Part shown: piece by piece, positions 1 through 7,168 of the stretch
How positions within the stretch are numbered: position 1 is the stretch's first letter
How the letters are laid out: every line of letters begins with the position of its first letter
Origin: an uncultured Eubacterium sp.
Lineage (GTDB): Bacteria; Bacillota; Clostridia; Lachnospirales; Lachnospiraceae
Reading direction: 5' to 3'
DNA: 24,492 bases
Assembly (NCBI RefSeq): GCF_934295145.1
Contig: NZ_CAKRAS010000046.1
Span: forward strand, 1 to 24,492
Notes under the pieces: model-generated
Seen by the model: only the letters and a program-made list of their open reading frames with translations
What the model was told of the DNA's origin: nothing
Databases searched by the model: none
Position numbers and translations under genes: made by a program

Positions 1-34
1 GTTCATCCTGAGCCAGGATCAAACTCTCATAAAA
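1..34 (-). rRNA. 16S rRNA gene, 5' end only
   Basis: The reverse complement of bases 1-27 contains the near-universal start of bacterial 16S rRNA (AGAGTTTGATCCTGGCTCAG), followed by GATGAAC. The gene runs off the left edge, so only about the first 34 nt are here. The mature 5' end at about 34 is placed by analogy with E. coli, where this motif starts near nucleotide 8. The gene reads leftwards, downstream of the tandem promoters at 251-279 and 334-362. Confidence 0.95.
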
Positions 35-250
35 AGTTTTTCCCGTTTCAGAATCAACTGGCTAATTTTAACCATTCGTCAATCCTAAACGTTTTACTGT
101 TTTTTAGGTTGCTTTGACTTTCGTCTCTGCTTTGTTCTCTCGAACTCATTTAAATGCGAATTGCTTCGCTGTTCTCAATGAATCTTTCAAGGTTATTTCA
201 CTGTTCAGTTATCAAAGTTCTTTGTCTTGCTGTTGTTCAGCAACTTTTAT
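35..250 (-). other. rRNA operon leader (untranslated)
   Basis: About 215 bp lie between the promoter-proximal -10 box and the 16S start. Short reading frames on the plus strand here have no ribosome binding site and are not genes. The leader carries sequences such as ACTTTGATAACTGAACAG that look like typical clostridial pre-16S leader, probably with antitermination and processing sites. I could not assign boxA or an RNase III stem precisely, because the partner strand lies outside the window. Confidence 0.7.
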
Positions 251-279
251 ATCTTATCAGATACCGAAGTGTCTGTCAA
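251..279 (-). promoter_or_regulatory. rRNA promoter P2 (proximal)
   Basis: On the minus strand, -35 TTGACA (274-279) is separated by exactly 17 bp from -10 TAAGAT (251-256), with TGA directly before the -10 giving an extended element. The -35 box is preceded by an A-rich tract resembling an UP element. It drives the 16S gene at the left edge. Confidence 0.85.
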
Positions 280-375
280 CAACTTTTTTACTTTTTTAAG
301 TTGTTGTGTTTTCTGTCTTTCAACAGCCCATTTAGATTAACATATTTGTCAAATCATGTCAACAACTTTTTTACT
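274..375 (-). repeat. 83-bp-spaced direct repeat of rRNA promoter upstream element
   Basis: A 19-bp sequence (AGTAAAAAAGTTGTTGACA on the minus strand) occurs at 274-292 and again at 357-375. Each copy ends in the -35 box of one rRNA promoter. The match covers the A-tract and the -35 but not the spacer or the -10. Confidence 0.85.
334..362 (-). promoter_or_regulatory. rRNA promoter P1 (distal)
   Basis: On the minus strand, -35 TTGACA (357-362), a 17-bp spacer and -10 TAATCT (334-339) with TGT before it. The upstream sequence AGTAAAAAAGTTGTTGACA is identical to that of P2, so the two promoters look like a duplication 83 bp apart. Confidence 0.85.
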
Positions 376-513
376 GACAGAAGCTTTACATTAAAATCAG
401 ACGCATTCCATGCCGTTTACATGTTTTTTTCTTATCAGTCTGTCACGTCAGCGACAGCTTGCTAATAGTACCACTCTAAATTTCAAAAGTCAACTATTTT
501 TCACCGTTTTACC

Positions 514-559
514 AAAGAAAGACAATTCCTGTTTTTTTCACAGAATTGTCTTTCTTTTT
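514..559. terminator. Probable bidirectional hairpin terminator
   Basis: A 15-bp perfect inverted repeat (arms 514-528 and 543-557) is flanked by T-rich sequence on the plus side (TTTCTTTTT) and ends in TCTTTCTTT on the minus strand. It lies between the stop of the histidine kinase gene (628) and the rRNA promoters. It probably ends the two-component transcript and shields the rRNA promoters from read-through. Confidence 0.65.
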
Positions 560-627
560 AGCACTTATTAAAGTGGAACTTTCATCCCACAATATGCGAA
601 TAATGGGAATGATTGTGGAAGTGCAAA

Positions 628-2274
628 TCATTTTAATTTGAAATAAAATTGCACTCCTCCTTCTACATTTTCAACACCGTATTCTGCCTGATGTGCTTTT
701 AAAATAATTGCACTGATTGCCAGTCCCATGCCAGAAGTTGTTCCTGTTTTAGTTCTGGAATTATCCATAAGATACATCGGTGTCCAGATTTCTTTTTTCC
801 GATTGTCCGGAATTTGTATTCCATCATTATATACACTGACATAATTTTTGCTGACAGACAATCGAATGACTCCGCCAGATGTACAAAAACGTACTGCATT
901 CGAAAGGAAATTATCCATTACCATAGACAACATTTTTTTATCACAGATGGCATTTTCTTCCTCCGTAACATCCCAAATAACCTGAATACTCTTTTTTTCA
1001 AGCTGTTCTTTATAATGATCACAGCATAACTCCATCATTTTTTGCAGAGAACATTTTTCCATATGCAGATCATAGGAAGAATCACTGAGCCTTGTATATG
1101 TCAACATTGACATCAGGAGCTGATTCATATGATCTGCTTCCTTCTGTATCATACCTATATATTCAGTCTGCTTTTCCGGATGAATTCCATCCTCCAGACA
1201 TTCTGCACTGTTTTTGATCACCGCTGCCGGTGTCTTCATCTCATGAGCCATGGCATTGATAAATGTATTTCTTAAACTGGCCAACTCCTTTCTTTTCTTA
1301 TGCAAATACAAATATACAATAATAAGCAGAACCGCAAGTGCCTGACCGATCAGCCAGATAGGTAACGTGAAATTCTTCAAATTTCCATCATGTGTTGCCA
1401 GATAAAATGTATCGCCATACATTCCAATCTGATAAGAAGTCAGATTATATCCGCTGATTATTCCTTCTGCATGATTTTGCAGCTTCGTTGGTTGACTTTC
1501 CAGGGCATATTGTACGTTTTGTGCAGGCAGATAGACAAACAGTTCTATCCCTCCCTGCTCCAATGTGGCATCTTCCAGTTCAACTTCTGAAACATCTGCT
1601 AAATTCGCCACACGACACACGATTGATTTATAATTTGAACTTGCTACCGGTGTATTCCACACTGCATTTTTATCTAAAATGCTCTGGAATTGTACTTCAC
1701 TGACATTAAACGTATTTCCATTATAATAACCTTTCAGTTTTTTGAGTCTTATCTGTCCGTTCTGCTTCCGATAAAATTCTTGAAAACTGTTCATTCCGCC
1801 ATTTTCGCTTGATTCTGATTTTTCAATACACTTCTTCAGTGAAATCCATTCTTTCTTTAATTGTTTTGTTTCCTGATCATATGATGTCCAGATACAACCT
1901 ACTTCTGTATTCTCTAATTCACATATAACTTCATCTGACTCTCCAAGAAATTGCATTTTTAATCCAAACTGACTGTCCCACTCTGGATCCCCTGTGTCCG
2001 GTAAAATATTTTTTAAACCTATAAAAACATTATTCTTTAATTGTGTCCGCGTTTCCGCTTTTCTGGTATCTAAATTAGATTCTACCAGATTTTGCACATT
2101 TTTCGTCATCAGTTCCAGTTTTTCCTGCCAAACTTTCTGTGACATTCTGATTAAAAGCCCAGTGGCGGTAATCGCCACACACAAAAATATGATTTCTATC
2201 AAAAATGCCGTTTTATACTCTCTCCATATTTTTTTTCGGTCTCCCCACAGATCTTTTATTTTTTTCAACTTCAT
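628..2274 (-). CDS. Two-component sensor histidine kinase
   Basis: A 548-aa membrane histidine kinase. Transmembrane segments lie at about 23-43 and 304-325 and bracket an extracytoplasmic sensor domain of about 260 residues that I do not recognise and that holds four cysteines (C118, C127, C149, C220). No HAMP domain is evident: the second helix runs almost directly into the dimerisation helix. H344 in AHEMKTP is the phosphorylated His. The ATPase domain shows the N box (MDNFLSNAVRF, about 453-463), G1 (YNDG, about 482) and G2 (GMGLAIS, about 515). The ATG overlaps the stop of the upstream response regulator by 4 nt (ATGA), so the two are co-translated and almost certainly cognate. The signal is unknown. 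The family resembles antibiotic/envelope-stress kinases of gut clostridia, but that is only an impression. Confidence 0.93.
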   Translation of the reverse strand: MKLKKIKDLWGDRKKIWREYKTAFLIEIIFLCVAITATGLLIRMSQKVWQEKLELMTKNVQNLVESNLDTRKAETRTQLKNNVFIGLKNILPDTGDPEWDSQFGLKMQFLGESDEVICELENTEVGCIWTSYDQETKQLKKEWISLKKCIEKSESSENGGMNSFQEFYRKQNGQIRLKKLKGYYNGNTFNVSEVQFQSILDKNAVWNTPVASSNYKSIVCRVANLADVSEVELEDATLEQGGIELFVYLPAQNVQYALESQPTKLQNHAEGIISGYNLTSYQIGMYGDTFYLATHDGNLKNFTLPIWLIGQALAVLLIIVYLYLHKKRKELASLRNTFINAMAHEMKTPAAVIKNSAECLEDGIHPEKQTEYIGMIQKEADHMNQLLMSMLTYTRLSDSSYDLHMEKCSLQKMMELCCDHYKEQLEKKSIQVIWDVTEEENAICDKKMLSMVMDNFLSNAVRFCTSGGVIRLSVSKNYVSVYNDGIQIPDNRKKEIWTPMYLMDNSRTKTGTTSGMGLAISAIILKAHQAEYGVENVEGGVQFYFKLK

Positions 2275-2972
2275 CCCTCCTGCTCTTCTCCTGTCAAGTT
2301 TTCTGACTTTTTGTTTCTTTCAAACACATATCCTTTTTTTACAATTGTCCTGATACAACGACCATAATCTCCTAATGCTTTGCGCAGATTTTTCACATGC
2401 GTATCTACTGATCTGTCATTACCATCATACTCGTAACCCCAGAGTTTCAAAATAATCTGCTCTCTTGTCAAAATACGGTTCGGATTCTGGTAAAAATAGG
2501 ATAACAGACGGAAATCTAATGACTGTAATTTCACCGGACTTCCACCACATAAAAACTGCTGCCGCTCTTCATCGAGCACTATTCCTTCCTTCTGTTCTTT
2601 TGGCATGCCCTGCTGATAGCGTTCCAGTACGGCCTGACATTTTGCAAGGAGCACTCGCAATGAAAATGGTTTTAATATATAATCATCTGCTCCGAGTTCA
2701 TATCCGCGCAGCTGGTCTTCTTCCAAAACCCTTGCCGTCAGGAAAAGTACAGGTACGGATTCACGTTCTCTGATTTTTTTGCAAAGTGTGAAACCGTCCA
2801 TGCCCGGCATCATCACGTCTAACAGGATCAGCTGATAGTTTTTTGTCTGTACTGCCTCCCATGCTGCTTCCCCATCTGCTGTGGCATCTACCTCAAAACC
2901 ATGTTCTGACAGAAAATCTGTGATCAGTTCCCGTAAATTGTCGTTGTCTTCTGCCAGTAAAATGCGTCTCAT
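2271..2972 (-). CDS. OmpR/PhoB-type response regulator
   Basis: A 233-aa response regulator. The receiver domain (about 2-118) has the acidic pair at E8/D9, the phospho-acceptor D52 in LLDVMMPG, and the conserved Lys in ILKPFS. A C-terminal winged-helix DNA-binding domain follows (LTREQIILKLWGYEYDGNDR, then VDTHVKNLRKAL). The start at 2972 is chosen because GGGGGAA sits 7 nt upstream. A longer reading frame to 3014 would add 14 basic residues not typical of receivers. It is the first gene of a two-gene operon with the kinase at 628-2274 and probably autoregulates, since a perfect palindrome lies at its promoter (3023-3036). Confidence 0.93.
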   Translation of the reverse strand: MRRILLAEDNDNLRELITDFLSEHGFEVDATADGEAAWEAVQTKNYQLILLDVMMPGMDGFTLCKKIRERESVPVLFLTARVLEEDQLRGYELGADDYILKPFSLRVLLAKCQAVLERYQQGMPKEQKEGIVLDEERQQFLCGGSPVKLQSLDFRLLSYFYQNPNRILTREQIILKLWGYEYDGNDRSVDTHVKNLRKALGDYGRCIRTIVKKGYVFERNKKSENLTGEEQEG

Positions 2973-3011
2973 CTCAAATTCCCCCAATGTAATTCTTGTT
3001 CTTCTTCGTTG

Positions 3012-3017
3012 CACTTA
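3012..3017 (-). promoter_or_regulatory. Candidate -10 of the two-component operon
   Basis: On the minus strand, TACAAT preceded by TGT forms an extended -10 about 40 bp upstream of the response regulator start; no good -35 is visible at 17 bp. Immediately upstream is the 14-bp palindrome at 3023-3036. A weak -35 with an adjacent palindrome suggests activator-dependent transcription, which is inference. The hexamer position is accurate to within a few bases. Confidence 0.45.
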
Positions 3018-3022
3018 TTGTA

Positions 3023-3036
3023 ACATATCGATATGT
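3023..3036. promoter_or_regulatory. Perfect palindrome ACATATCGATATGT, candidate operator
   Basis: This 14-bp perfect palindrome sits where the -10/-35 spacer of the response regulator promoter would be. It is a plausible binding site for a transcription factor, perhaps the response regulator itself. OmpR-type regulators more often use direct repeats, so another regulator is possible. Confidence 0.4.
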
Positions 3037-3063
3037 ATTCTTTATGTACTTTTTTGTAATGGT

Positions 3064-3133
3064 AAAAAAAACGCCCTGATTTATTTTATCTTGACAAGCA
3101 ATTGTTAGCCGACAAGATAAAATAAACTGGGCG
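3064..3133 (-). terminator. Strong rho-independent terminator with long stem
   Basis: On the minus strand, CGCCC pairs with GGGCG and a 14-bp perfect A/T-rich helix (arms 3080-3093 and 3113-3126) continues the stem, with a 19-nt loop, followed by eight T residues (3064-3071). It lies downstream of the 76-aa gene and the small frame at 3178-3237 and ends their transcript. The stem is unusually long for a simple terminator. Confidence 0.85.
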
Positions 3134-3177
3134 CTTTCAAAAATAAACGTTTATGATATTTTTTTGATAATCTGTTT

Positions 3178-3237
3178 TCACTTCTCATCGTGGAGAACTT
3201 TCTGTTCCAGTTCATCTAACATTTCCGGAATTTCCAT
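3178..3237 (-). CDS. Possible 19-aa peptide downstream of the 76-aa gene
   Basis: A short frame, MEIPEMLDELEQKVLHDEK, begins 16 nt after the stop of the gene at 3254-3484 and has AGGGAG at suitable spacing. It ends about 45 nt before the terminator at 3064-3133, so it is in the same transcript. The sequence is acidic and helical in character. I do not recognise it; it could equally be untranslated 3' sequence. Confidence 0.35.
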   Translation of the reverse strand: MEIPEMLDELEQKVLHDEK

Positions 3238-3253
3238 CTCATACACTCCCTGA

Positions 3254-3484
3254 TCAGCCGTTCAGATCTTTTAAATTCTGGAACAATTCAATATCTGACT
3301 GCTGTACTTTCATATTTGTTGTCATCGGTTCTTCTCCCGGTCTGGTCACTGTGATTTCAATGATTGTACCTTCCTGCACACCACCGGTTAATACGTTGCG
3401 GAAAAATGCCGCAAATTTGGGATGGTTGCTCACAAACTGATTTTTTGCTTTCATTACTTTCATAGCTGCTGCTGGATTTATCAT
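3254..3484 (-). CDS. Conserved-looking 76-aa protein of unknown function
   Basis: A 76-aa soluble protein without signal peptide or membrane segment. The N-terminal half is basic and helical (MKVMKAKNQFVSNHPKFAAF), and the C-terminal half has alternating hydrophobic residues suggesting beta strands (EGTIIEITVTRPGEEPMTTN). The ATG has AAGGAA at about 8 nt. I have an impression of similar short proteins in Lachnospiraceae but cannot name the family. It starts 49 nt after the stop of the MATE exporter and may be co-transcribed with it, ending at the terminator at 3064-3133. Confidence 0.75.
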   Translation of the reverse strand: MINPAAAMKVMKAKNQFVSNHPKFAAFFRNVLTGGVQEGTIIEITVTRPGEEPMTTNMKVQQSDIELFQNLKDLNG

Positions 3485-3533
3485 AATAGGTTCCTTCTTT
3501 CTACCTTGTAATCAAGATTTGTTATAAATCGTA

Positions 3534-4871
3534 TCACTTCACCACTGAAAAGTCAATTTTCTCCACGTGATATCGAACAAACTGGCGGTAAAAAAGATAT
3601 CCTACCAGCGTCGTGATAGAATCCGTCACCGGGAAGGTCAGCCAGAAATAATTCAGTCCGAATCTGGAGAACAGATATGCCAGCGGAATAAATAAAAATA
3701 CGGTTCGGATAATGGTCAAAATCGAACTTTTTACCGCATGTCCCAACGCCTGGAAAAATACCGGAAACGTCAGGGAACTTACCAGTGGGATAAAACTGAT
3801 TCCAATAAAGCGGAATGCCACTTCGCCAATGCTGATGACTTTCGGATCATGGGAAAATACATGCAGCATCGGTCCCGGAATGGTTTCAAATAAAATAACA
3901 CCAATCATCATCAACGCGATTCCGAATGCGATTGCCACTTTCAGTGTCTTTTTGCAACGCTCGTACTTGCCCGCCGCATAATTATAACTTACCACCGGTA
4001 CGATACAGGTTTGCATTGCGCCCAATGGAATAAAGAAAAATGCCTGCCACTTATAATACAAACCAAGTACTGTCACCGCCTGATCTGAGAAAGTTGCAAG
4101 GATCAGATTCAAGCCAAATATGTAAAAAGTGTACGCTGCCTGCATCAGAATATTTGGGATTCCCAGTTTATAAATCCGCTTGATCTGGTGTGGGAATACC
4201 ACAAGTGCCGGAATCTTACGAAATCCGCCTTTCATAACGATCAATGCTGCTGCGATCTGTCCCACAACAGTTGCTGTGGCAGCTCCGCCGATTCCCAGTC
4301 TCGGCAGACCGCACAAACCGAAGATCAGAAACGGATCCAACACAATGTTTACCACTGCACCTATGATCTGTGCGATCATCGGTATCCGCATATTTCCTTC
4401 CGCCTGATGCACTTTTGTCCAGACACTTTCCAGAAACAGCCCGATGCTGAGTACGCAGACAATTCTTCCATAAAGCACAACCATCGTAATAACTTCCTCA
4501 GAAGACGTATTCATTCGCGCATACGCCGGCATCAGAAAGAAGCAGACTACCGCAAAAATCACCCACATCAGCAACGCAAGCGGTGTGCCGATACCTGCCG
4601 TCTCATCAGATCTTCTTTTTCTTCCGATTCCAAGATTATGCGCCATCTCCGTATTGATGCCGACACCGGTTCCCACTGCCAGTGCGATCATCAGAAGCTG
4701 GATTGGATAAATAATAGAGAGTGCCGTCAGACCACTCTCTGAATATCGGCCGACAAAAAAACTGTCCACCACGTTATATAACGCCTGGATCAGCTGTGCC
4801 AGCATGACCGGCGGCGCCATTTTTAATAATATTTTTGAAATTTTCTCTTCCCCAAAAAAATCGTTATTCAA
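3534..4871 (-). CDS. MATE family Na+/H+-coupled multidrug exporter
   Basis: A 445-aa polytopic membrane protein of usual MATE length with about 12 predicted helices. It begins with the typical N-terminal stretch (KMAPPVMLAQLIQALYNVVD, then SFFVGRYSESGLTALSI), and the two pseudo-symmetric halves join near residue 220. Such proteins export cationic drugs, dyes or metabolites using an ion gradient; the substrate here is unknown. Translation appears to start at TTG, with GGGGGAA 4-5 nt upstream and the family's N terminus in frame. It lies downstream of the spoVA operon but is separated from it by about 160 bp, and nothing ties it to sporulation. Confidence 0.92.
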   Translation of the reverse strand: MNNDFFGEEKISKILLKMAPPVMLAQLIQALYNVVDSFFVGRYSESGLTALSIIYPIQLLMIALAVGTGVGINTEMAHNLGIGRKRRSDETAGIGTPLALLMWVIFAVVCFFLMPAYARMNTSSEEVITMVVLYGRIVCVLSIGLFLESVWTKVHQAEGNMRIPMIAQIIGAVVNIVLDPFLIFGLCGLPRLGIGGAATATVVGQIAAALIVMKGGFRKIPALVVFPHQIKRIYKLGIPNILMQAAYTFYIFGLNLILATFSDQAVTVLGLYYKWQAFFFIPLGAMQTCIVPVVSYNYAAGKYERCKKTLKVAIAFGIALMMIGVILFETIPGPMLHVFSHDPKVISIGEVAFRFIGISFIPLVSSLTFPVFFQALGHAVKSSILTIIRTVFLFIPLAYLFSRFGLNYFWLTFPVTDSITTLVGYLFYRQFVRYHVEKIDFSVVK

Positions 4872-5029
4872 TTTGTTCCCCCACTTTTATCTATTGCTAT
4901 TTTTGATTCTCTGTAATCCCACCAAAATCCATATCAGAAGTGAGTTTGAAGCTCACATCAGATATAGATACATACTCTAGCATGATAGTATATTTCCTGG
5001 AGAAAATCCAGTATAAAATATAAAAGAGA
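4872..5029 (-). other. Intergenic region with small hairpins, spoVAC to MATE
   Basis: The 158-bp gap contains several short inverted repeats: CTGGA/TCCAG near 4997-5012, ATACT/AGTAT near 4974-4993, and GTGAG/CTCAC near 4938-4954. None has a clean T-run, so I do not call a strong terminator, although one or more probably attenuate spoVA read-through. The spoVAC stop is not followed by spoVAD or spoVAE. Confidence 0.5.
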
Positions 5030-5581
5030 TTATTGCACGATTTTCCAGATCCAGTACACCAGGCCCAGCAGCCAGCTTGTAAAAATTCCATATAAGATAA
5101 CCGGACCGCCAATAGAAAAAATCTGGCTTCCGATTCCGAATACCTGACCTTCTTTTTTAAACTCAATGGCAGGAGCAGCCACACCATTTGCAAAGCCTGT
5201 GATTGGAACCAGCGCACCGGCTCCACCAAATTTTGCAATGGTCGGATAGATATTCCATCCGGTAAGAATTACACTGATCAAAACCAGAATCAGACTCGTC
5301 CACTTTCCTGCAGTCAGCGTATCCATACCACGATTCAGGCAAAAATTTGTAATCACCTGTCCGATACAGCATATGATACCACCAACCAAAAAGGCTTTCA
5401 GCATATTTAACGGTAAACTGTAAGTCGGCGTCACCTGACTGACATAGGCATCGTATGCATTTTTCCGCGCTTCTTTTTCTTCCTCGGTTTTGGCATCTTC
5501 CGTTTTTGAAATCTCCCGTATCAGTTCTTCCCTTGGTATTTTCTTATAATCTGCTTTTGTTTTTTTCCCGTTATCACTCAA
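5030..5581 (-). CDS. spoVAC: Stage V sporulation protein AC
   Basis: A membrane protein of about 183 aa of the SpoVA channel that takes up dipicolinic acid in the forespore and releases it at germination. The N-terminal ~60 residues are charged and helical. The conserved core follows: KAFLVGGIICCIGQ, a second helix ending WNIYPTIAKFGGAGALVPITG, then FANGVAAPAIEFKKEG and a C-terminal helix pair. The EFKKEG segment and the N-terminal extension fit SpoVAC better than SpoVAE. The start is taken as TTG at 5581 because AAGGGTGG lies 8 nt upstream; the in-frame GTG at 5593 has no space for a ribosome binding site. It is the last gene of the operon. Confidence 0.9.
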   Translation of the reverse strand: MSDNGKKTKADYKKIPREELIREISKTEDAKTEEEKEARKNAYDAYVSQVTPTYSLPLNMLKAFLVGGIICCIGQVITNFCLNRGMDTLTAGKWTSLILVLISVILTGWNIYPTIAKFGGAGALVPITGFANGVAAPAIEFKKEGQVFGIGSQIFSIGGPVILYGIFTSWLLGLVYWIWKIVQ

Positions 5582-5605
5582 AATGTTAACCACCCTTCAA
5601 ATTTC

Positions 5606-6025
5606 CTATGCAACCCAAAAGAAATAGATCAGACTGCCCACAGTTTTTCCTGCTGCAAAAGTCGTGATCAAAAATCCAAGTCCATTTTTCAAACTTGCTC
5701 TGCGAAACAGCACCGGAAACACATTCAGCACTTCTGCCAATGCCACCGACAGACAGCCTAAAAACACGCCGGAGGCCAATCCATAAAACAAAAGGAACCA
5801 TGTTCCCACCTGAAACGGAAGCTGCGGAAATATTGCCAGAATGCATCCAAAGATTCCACCAAAAATCAGCGCGTTTTCTAACGCTGGAACATATGCTGCT
5901 ACGCTTGTTTTTCCCGCCATACGCGGCACCATGCCAAGGCTTGCAACCAAAGCAAACACGCCAGCTGCCACACCGGTGCCAAATAGCAGACCAAGTATTC
6001 CTAATATGATTTGATACCCCAGCAT
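5606..6025 (-). CDS. spoVAB: Stage V sporulation protein AB
   Basis: A 139-aa very hydrophobic protein with about five membrane helices and few charged residues. It opens with ILGILGLLFGTGVAAGVFAL, followed by VASLGMVPRMAGKT, a pattern seen in SpoVAB. SpoVAB belongs to the SpoVA complex in the inner forespore membrane; its exact role is not known. A ribosome binding site (AGGAAGAAGGGAAG) precedes the ATG. It sits between spoVAA (24 bp upstream) and spoVAC, the order found in Bacillus, which supports the call. Confidence 0.85.
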   Translation of the reverse strand: MLGYQIILGILGLLFGTGVAAGVFALVASLGMVPRMAGKTSVAAYVPALENALIFGGIFGCILAIFPQLPFQVGTWFLLFYGLASGVFLGCLSVALAEVLNVFPVLFRRASLKNGLGFLITTFAAGKTVGSLIYFFWVA

Positions 6026-6049
6026 CTTTATCTTCCCTTCTTCCTGATA

Positions 6050-6685
6050 TTACACATCATAATTTTTTCCTTTGCGGCTGCTGGTTTCAATATACGTCAT
6101 ATCCACATCCTGCTCATATTTACGCATGGCCACCTGAATCGGCGTCGGATCATCCGTGATTTTCTTATGTCCGACATGATTATAAAAGACCATGATTCCA
6201 ATCGCCAGTCCGATACAAAAACAGATTTCCAGCGCGCCAGCACCTGTGTAGGTCTGCCCTGTCACCCTTGTATACAATGCGGCAAATACCTTTGAAACTG
6301 ACACGTCCTCGATAAACGTCATGATTGTAAATGCTGCTCCGAAAAACAGGATCACGCACACGATCGCCGTTTTGAAATACTGCACCGCTTTCTTTTCCGG
6401 ATCCGGTACATAGCGGATGACAAAATCCGGCTCACCAATGTTTTCAATTTCCAGAGTTGGATATTTTTCATGAATTTTCTGGATAATATATAAAATAGAA
6501 AAAACCTGCACGAAGCTGCTTTTATCATTTCCGTGGAAATGATAAATCTGCTCCTGCAGCACCTGACGGCGGATACCCACATCGGTGCACTCCACCGATG
6601 CGATATCCTGCAGTTTCACACTGCGTTCATATACAATACAGTTTTGTTCCATCTTCAGATATAATGTCTGTCCCGAAGCACTCAT
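6050..6685 (-). CDS. spoVAA: Stage V sporulation protein AA
   Basis: A 211-aa protein with an N-terminal soluble domain (LYLKMEQNCIVYERSVKLQD onward; about 1-110), two membrane helices in the C-terminal half (about 120-140 and 168-188) and a short polar tail. The layout and the motif DIASVECTD match SpoVAA, a SpoVA component with a two-lobed cytosolic domain. The start at 6685 is chosen because GGAGGAATAAG precedes it. The ATG is 1 nt after the stop of the upstream 119-aa gene, so the two are translationally coupled. Confidence 0.85.
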   Translation of the reverse strand: MSASGQTLYLKMEQNCIVYERSVKLQDIASVECTDVGIRRQVLQEQIYHFHGNDKSSFVQVFSILYIIQKIHEKYPTLEIENIGEPDFVIRYVPDPEKKAVQYFKTAIVCVILFFGAAFTIMTFIEDVSVSKVFAALYTRVTGQTYTGAGALEICFCIGLAIGIMVFYNHVGHKKITDDPTPIQVAMRKYEQDVDMTYIETSSRKGKNYDV

Positions 6686-6686
6686 C

Positions 6687-7046
6687 TTATTCCTCCGCCT
6701 CGTCTTCAAAAACCGCCTGCGCGGATTCTTTCATCTCAGACACATCCTCTTTGATCTCATTCGCAGCGTGACGCACCGCTTCTCCTGCATGTTTCCAGCT
6801 ATCCTTCATCTCATCCGCAGAATATTCCGCTGCAAATTTCAGTTCTTTTGCAATGTCTTCCCCCTGCTCTTTCATACAGCCACACGCCTGTTTTATTTTT
6901 TTCTTTTTGTCCTGCATCTTTTTTCCAAAACTTCCCTCTTCGTACATGCCGTCACCTTTTAACCCGCATAAAAAATAAAAAACCGCTCCTGCGATCATGG
7001 CGATCACTACTAAACAGCAACACTTTTTCATCCATTTACAACACAT
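6687..7046 (-). CDS. Cys-rich small membrane protein heading the spoVA operon
   Basis: A 119-aa protein I do not recognise. It starts MCCKWMKKCCC, followed by one hydrophobic helix (about 10-29). After a basic stretch with C-G-C comes a long charged amphipathic helix with repeated Ala/Glu/Lys (AAEYSADEMKDSWKHAGEAV), reminiscent of YtxH- or LEA-like proteins. The start at 7046 has AAGGAGG at good spacing. It is the first gene behind the sigma-G-type promoter at 7103-7133 and its stop is 1 nt from spoVAA, so it is probably made in the forespore and membrane-bound. The clustered N-terminal cysteines could be acylated or bind a metal; that is speculation. Confidence 0.8.
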   Translation of the reverse strand: MCCKWMKKCCCLVVIAMIAGAVFYFLCGLKGDGMYEEGSFGKKMQDKKKKIKQACGCMKEQGEDIAKELKFAAEYSADEMKDSWKHAGEAVRHAANEIKEDVSEMKESAQAVFEDEAEE

Positions 7047-7102
7047 GTAAATTTCCTCCTTCCAGACGATAAACATTCGTTTATATCGCTTTGTTTTGCT
7101 AT

Positions 7103-7133
7103 TAGTATGGAGCGATTTTTCATTTATTATTCA
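7103..7133 (-). promoter_or_regulatory. Sigma-G (or sigma-F) forespore promoter of the spoVA operon
   Basis: On the minus strand, TGAATA (7128-7133) is followed after 18 bp by CATACTA (7103-7109), matching the known sigma-G/sigma-F consensus. It lies 57 bp upstream of the 119-aa gene start. In Bacillus subtilis the spoVA operon is sigma-G dependent, which fits. The genes from 7046 to 5030 would thus be expressed in the forespore. Confidence 0.82.
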
Positions 7134-7168
7134 ATTATTTTCCACTGATCAGGAAGTAAAGACGCTTA

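Noticed and set aside
4188..4742. Plus-strand open frame of 184 codons within the MATE gene
   Set aside because: It has a His/Arg/Gln-rich shadow composition, lies wholly inside a well-supported gene on the other strand and lacks a start site.
4897..5238. 113-codon minus-strand frame overlapping spoVAC
   Set aside because: It overlaps spoVAC in another frame with irregular composition and no ribosome binding site.
5030..5593. Calling the last spoVA gene spoVAE instead of spoVAC
   Set aside because: The EFKKEG segment, the long charged N terminus and the position after spoVAB fit SpoVAC better.
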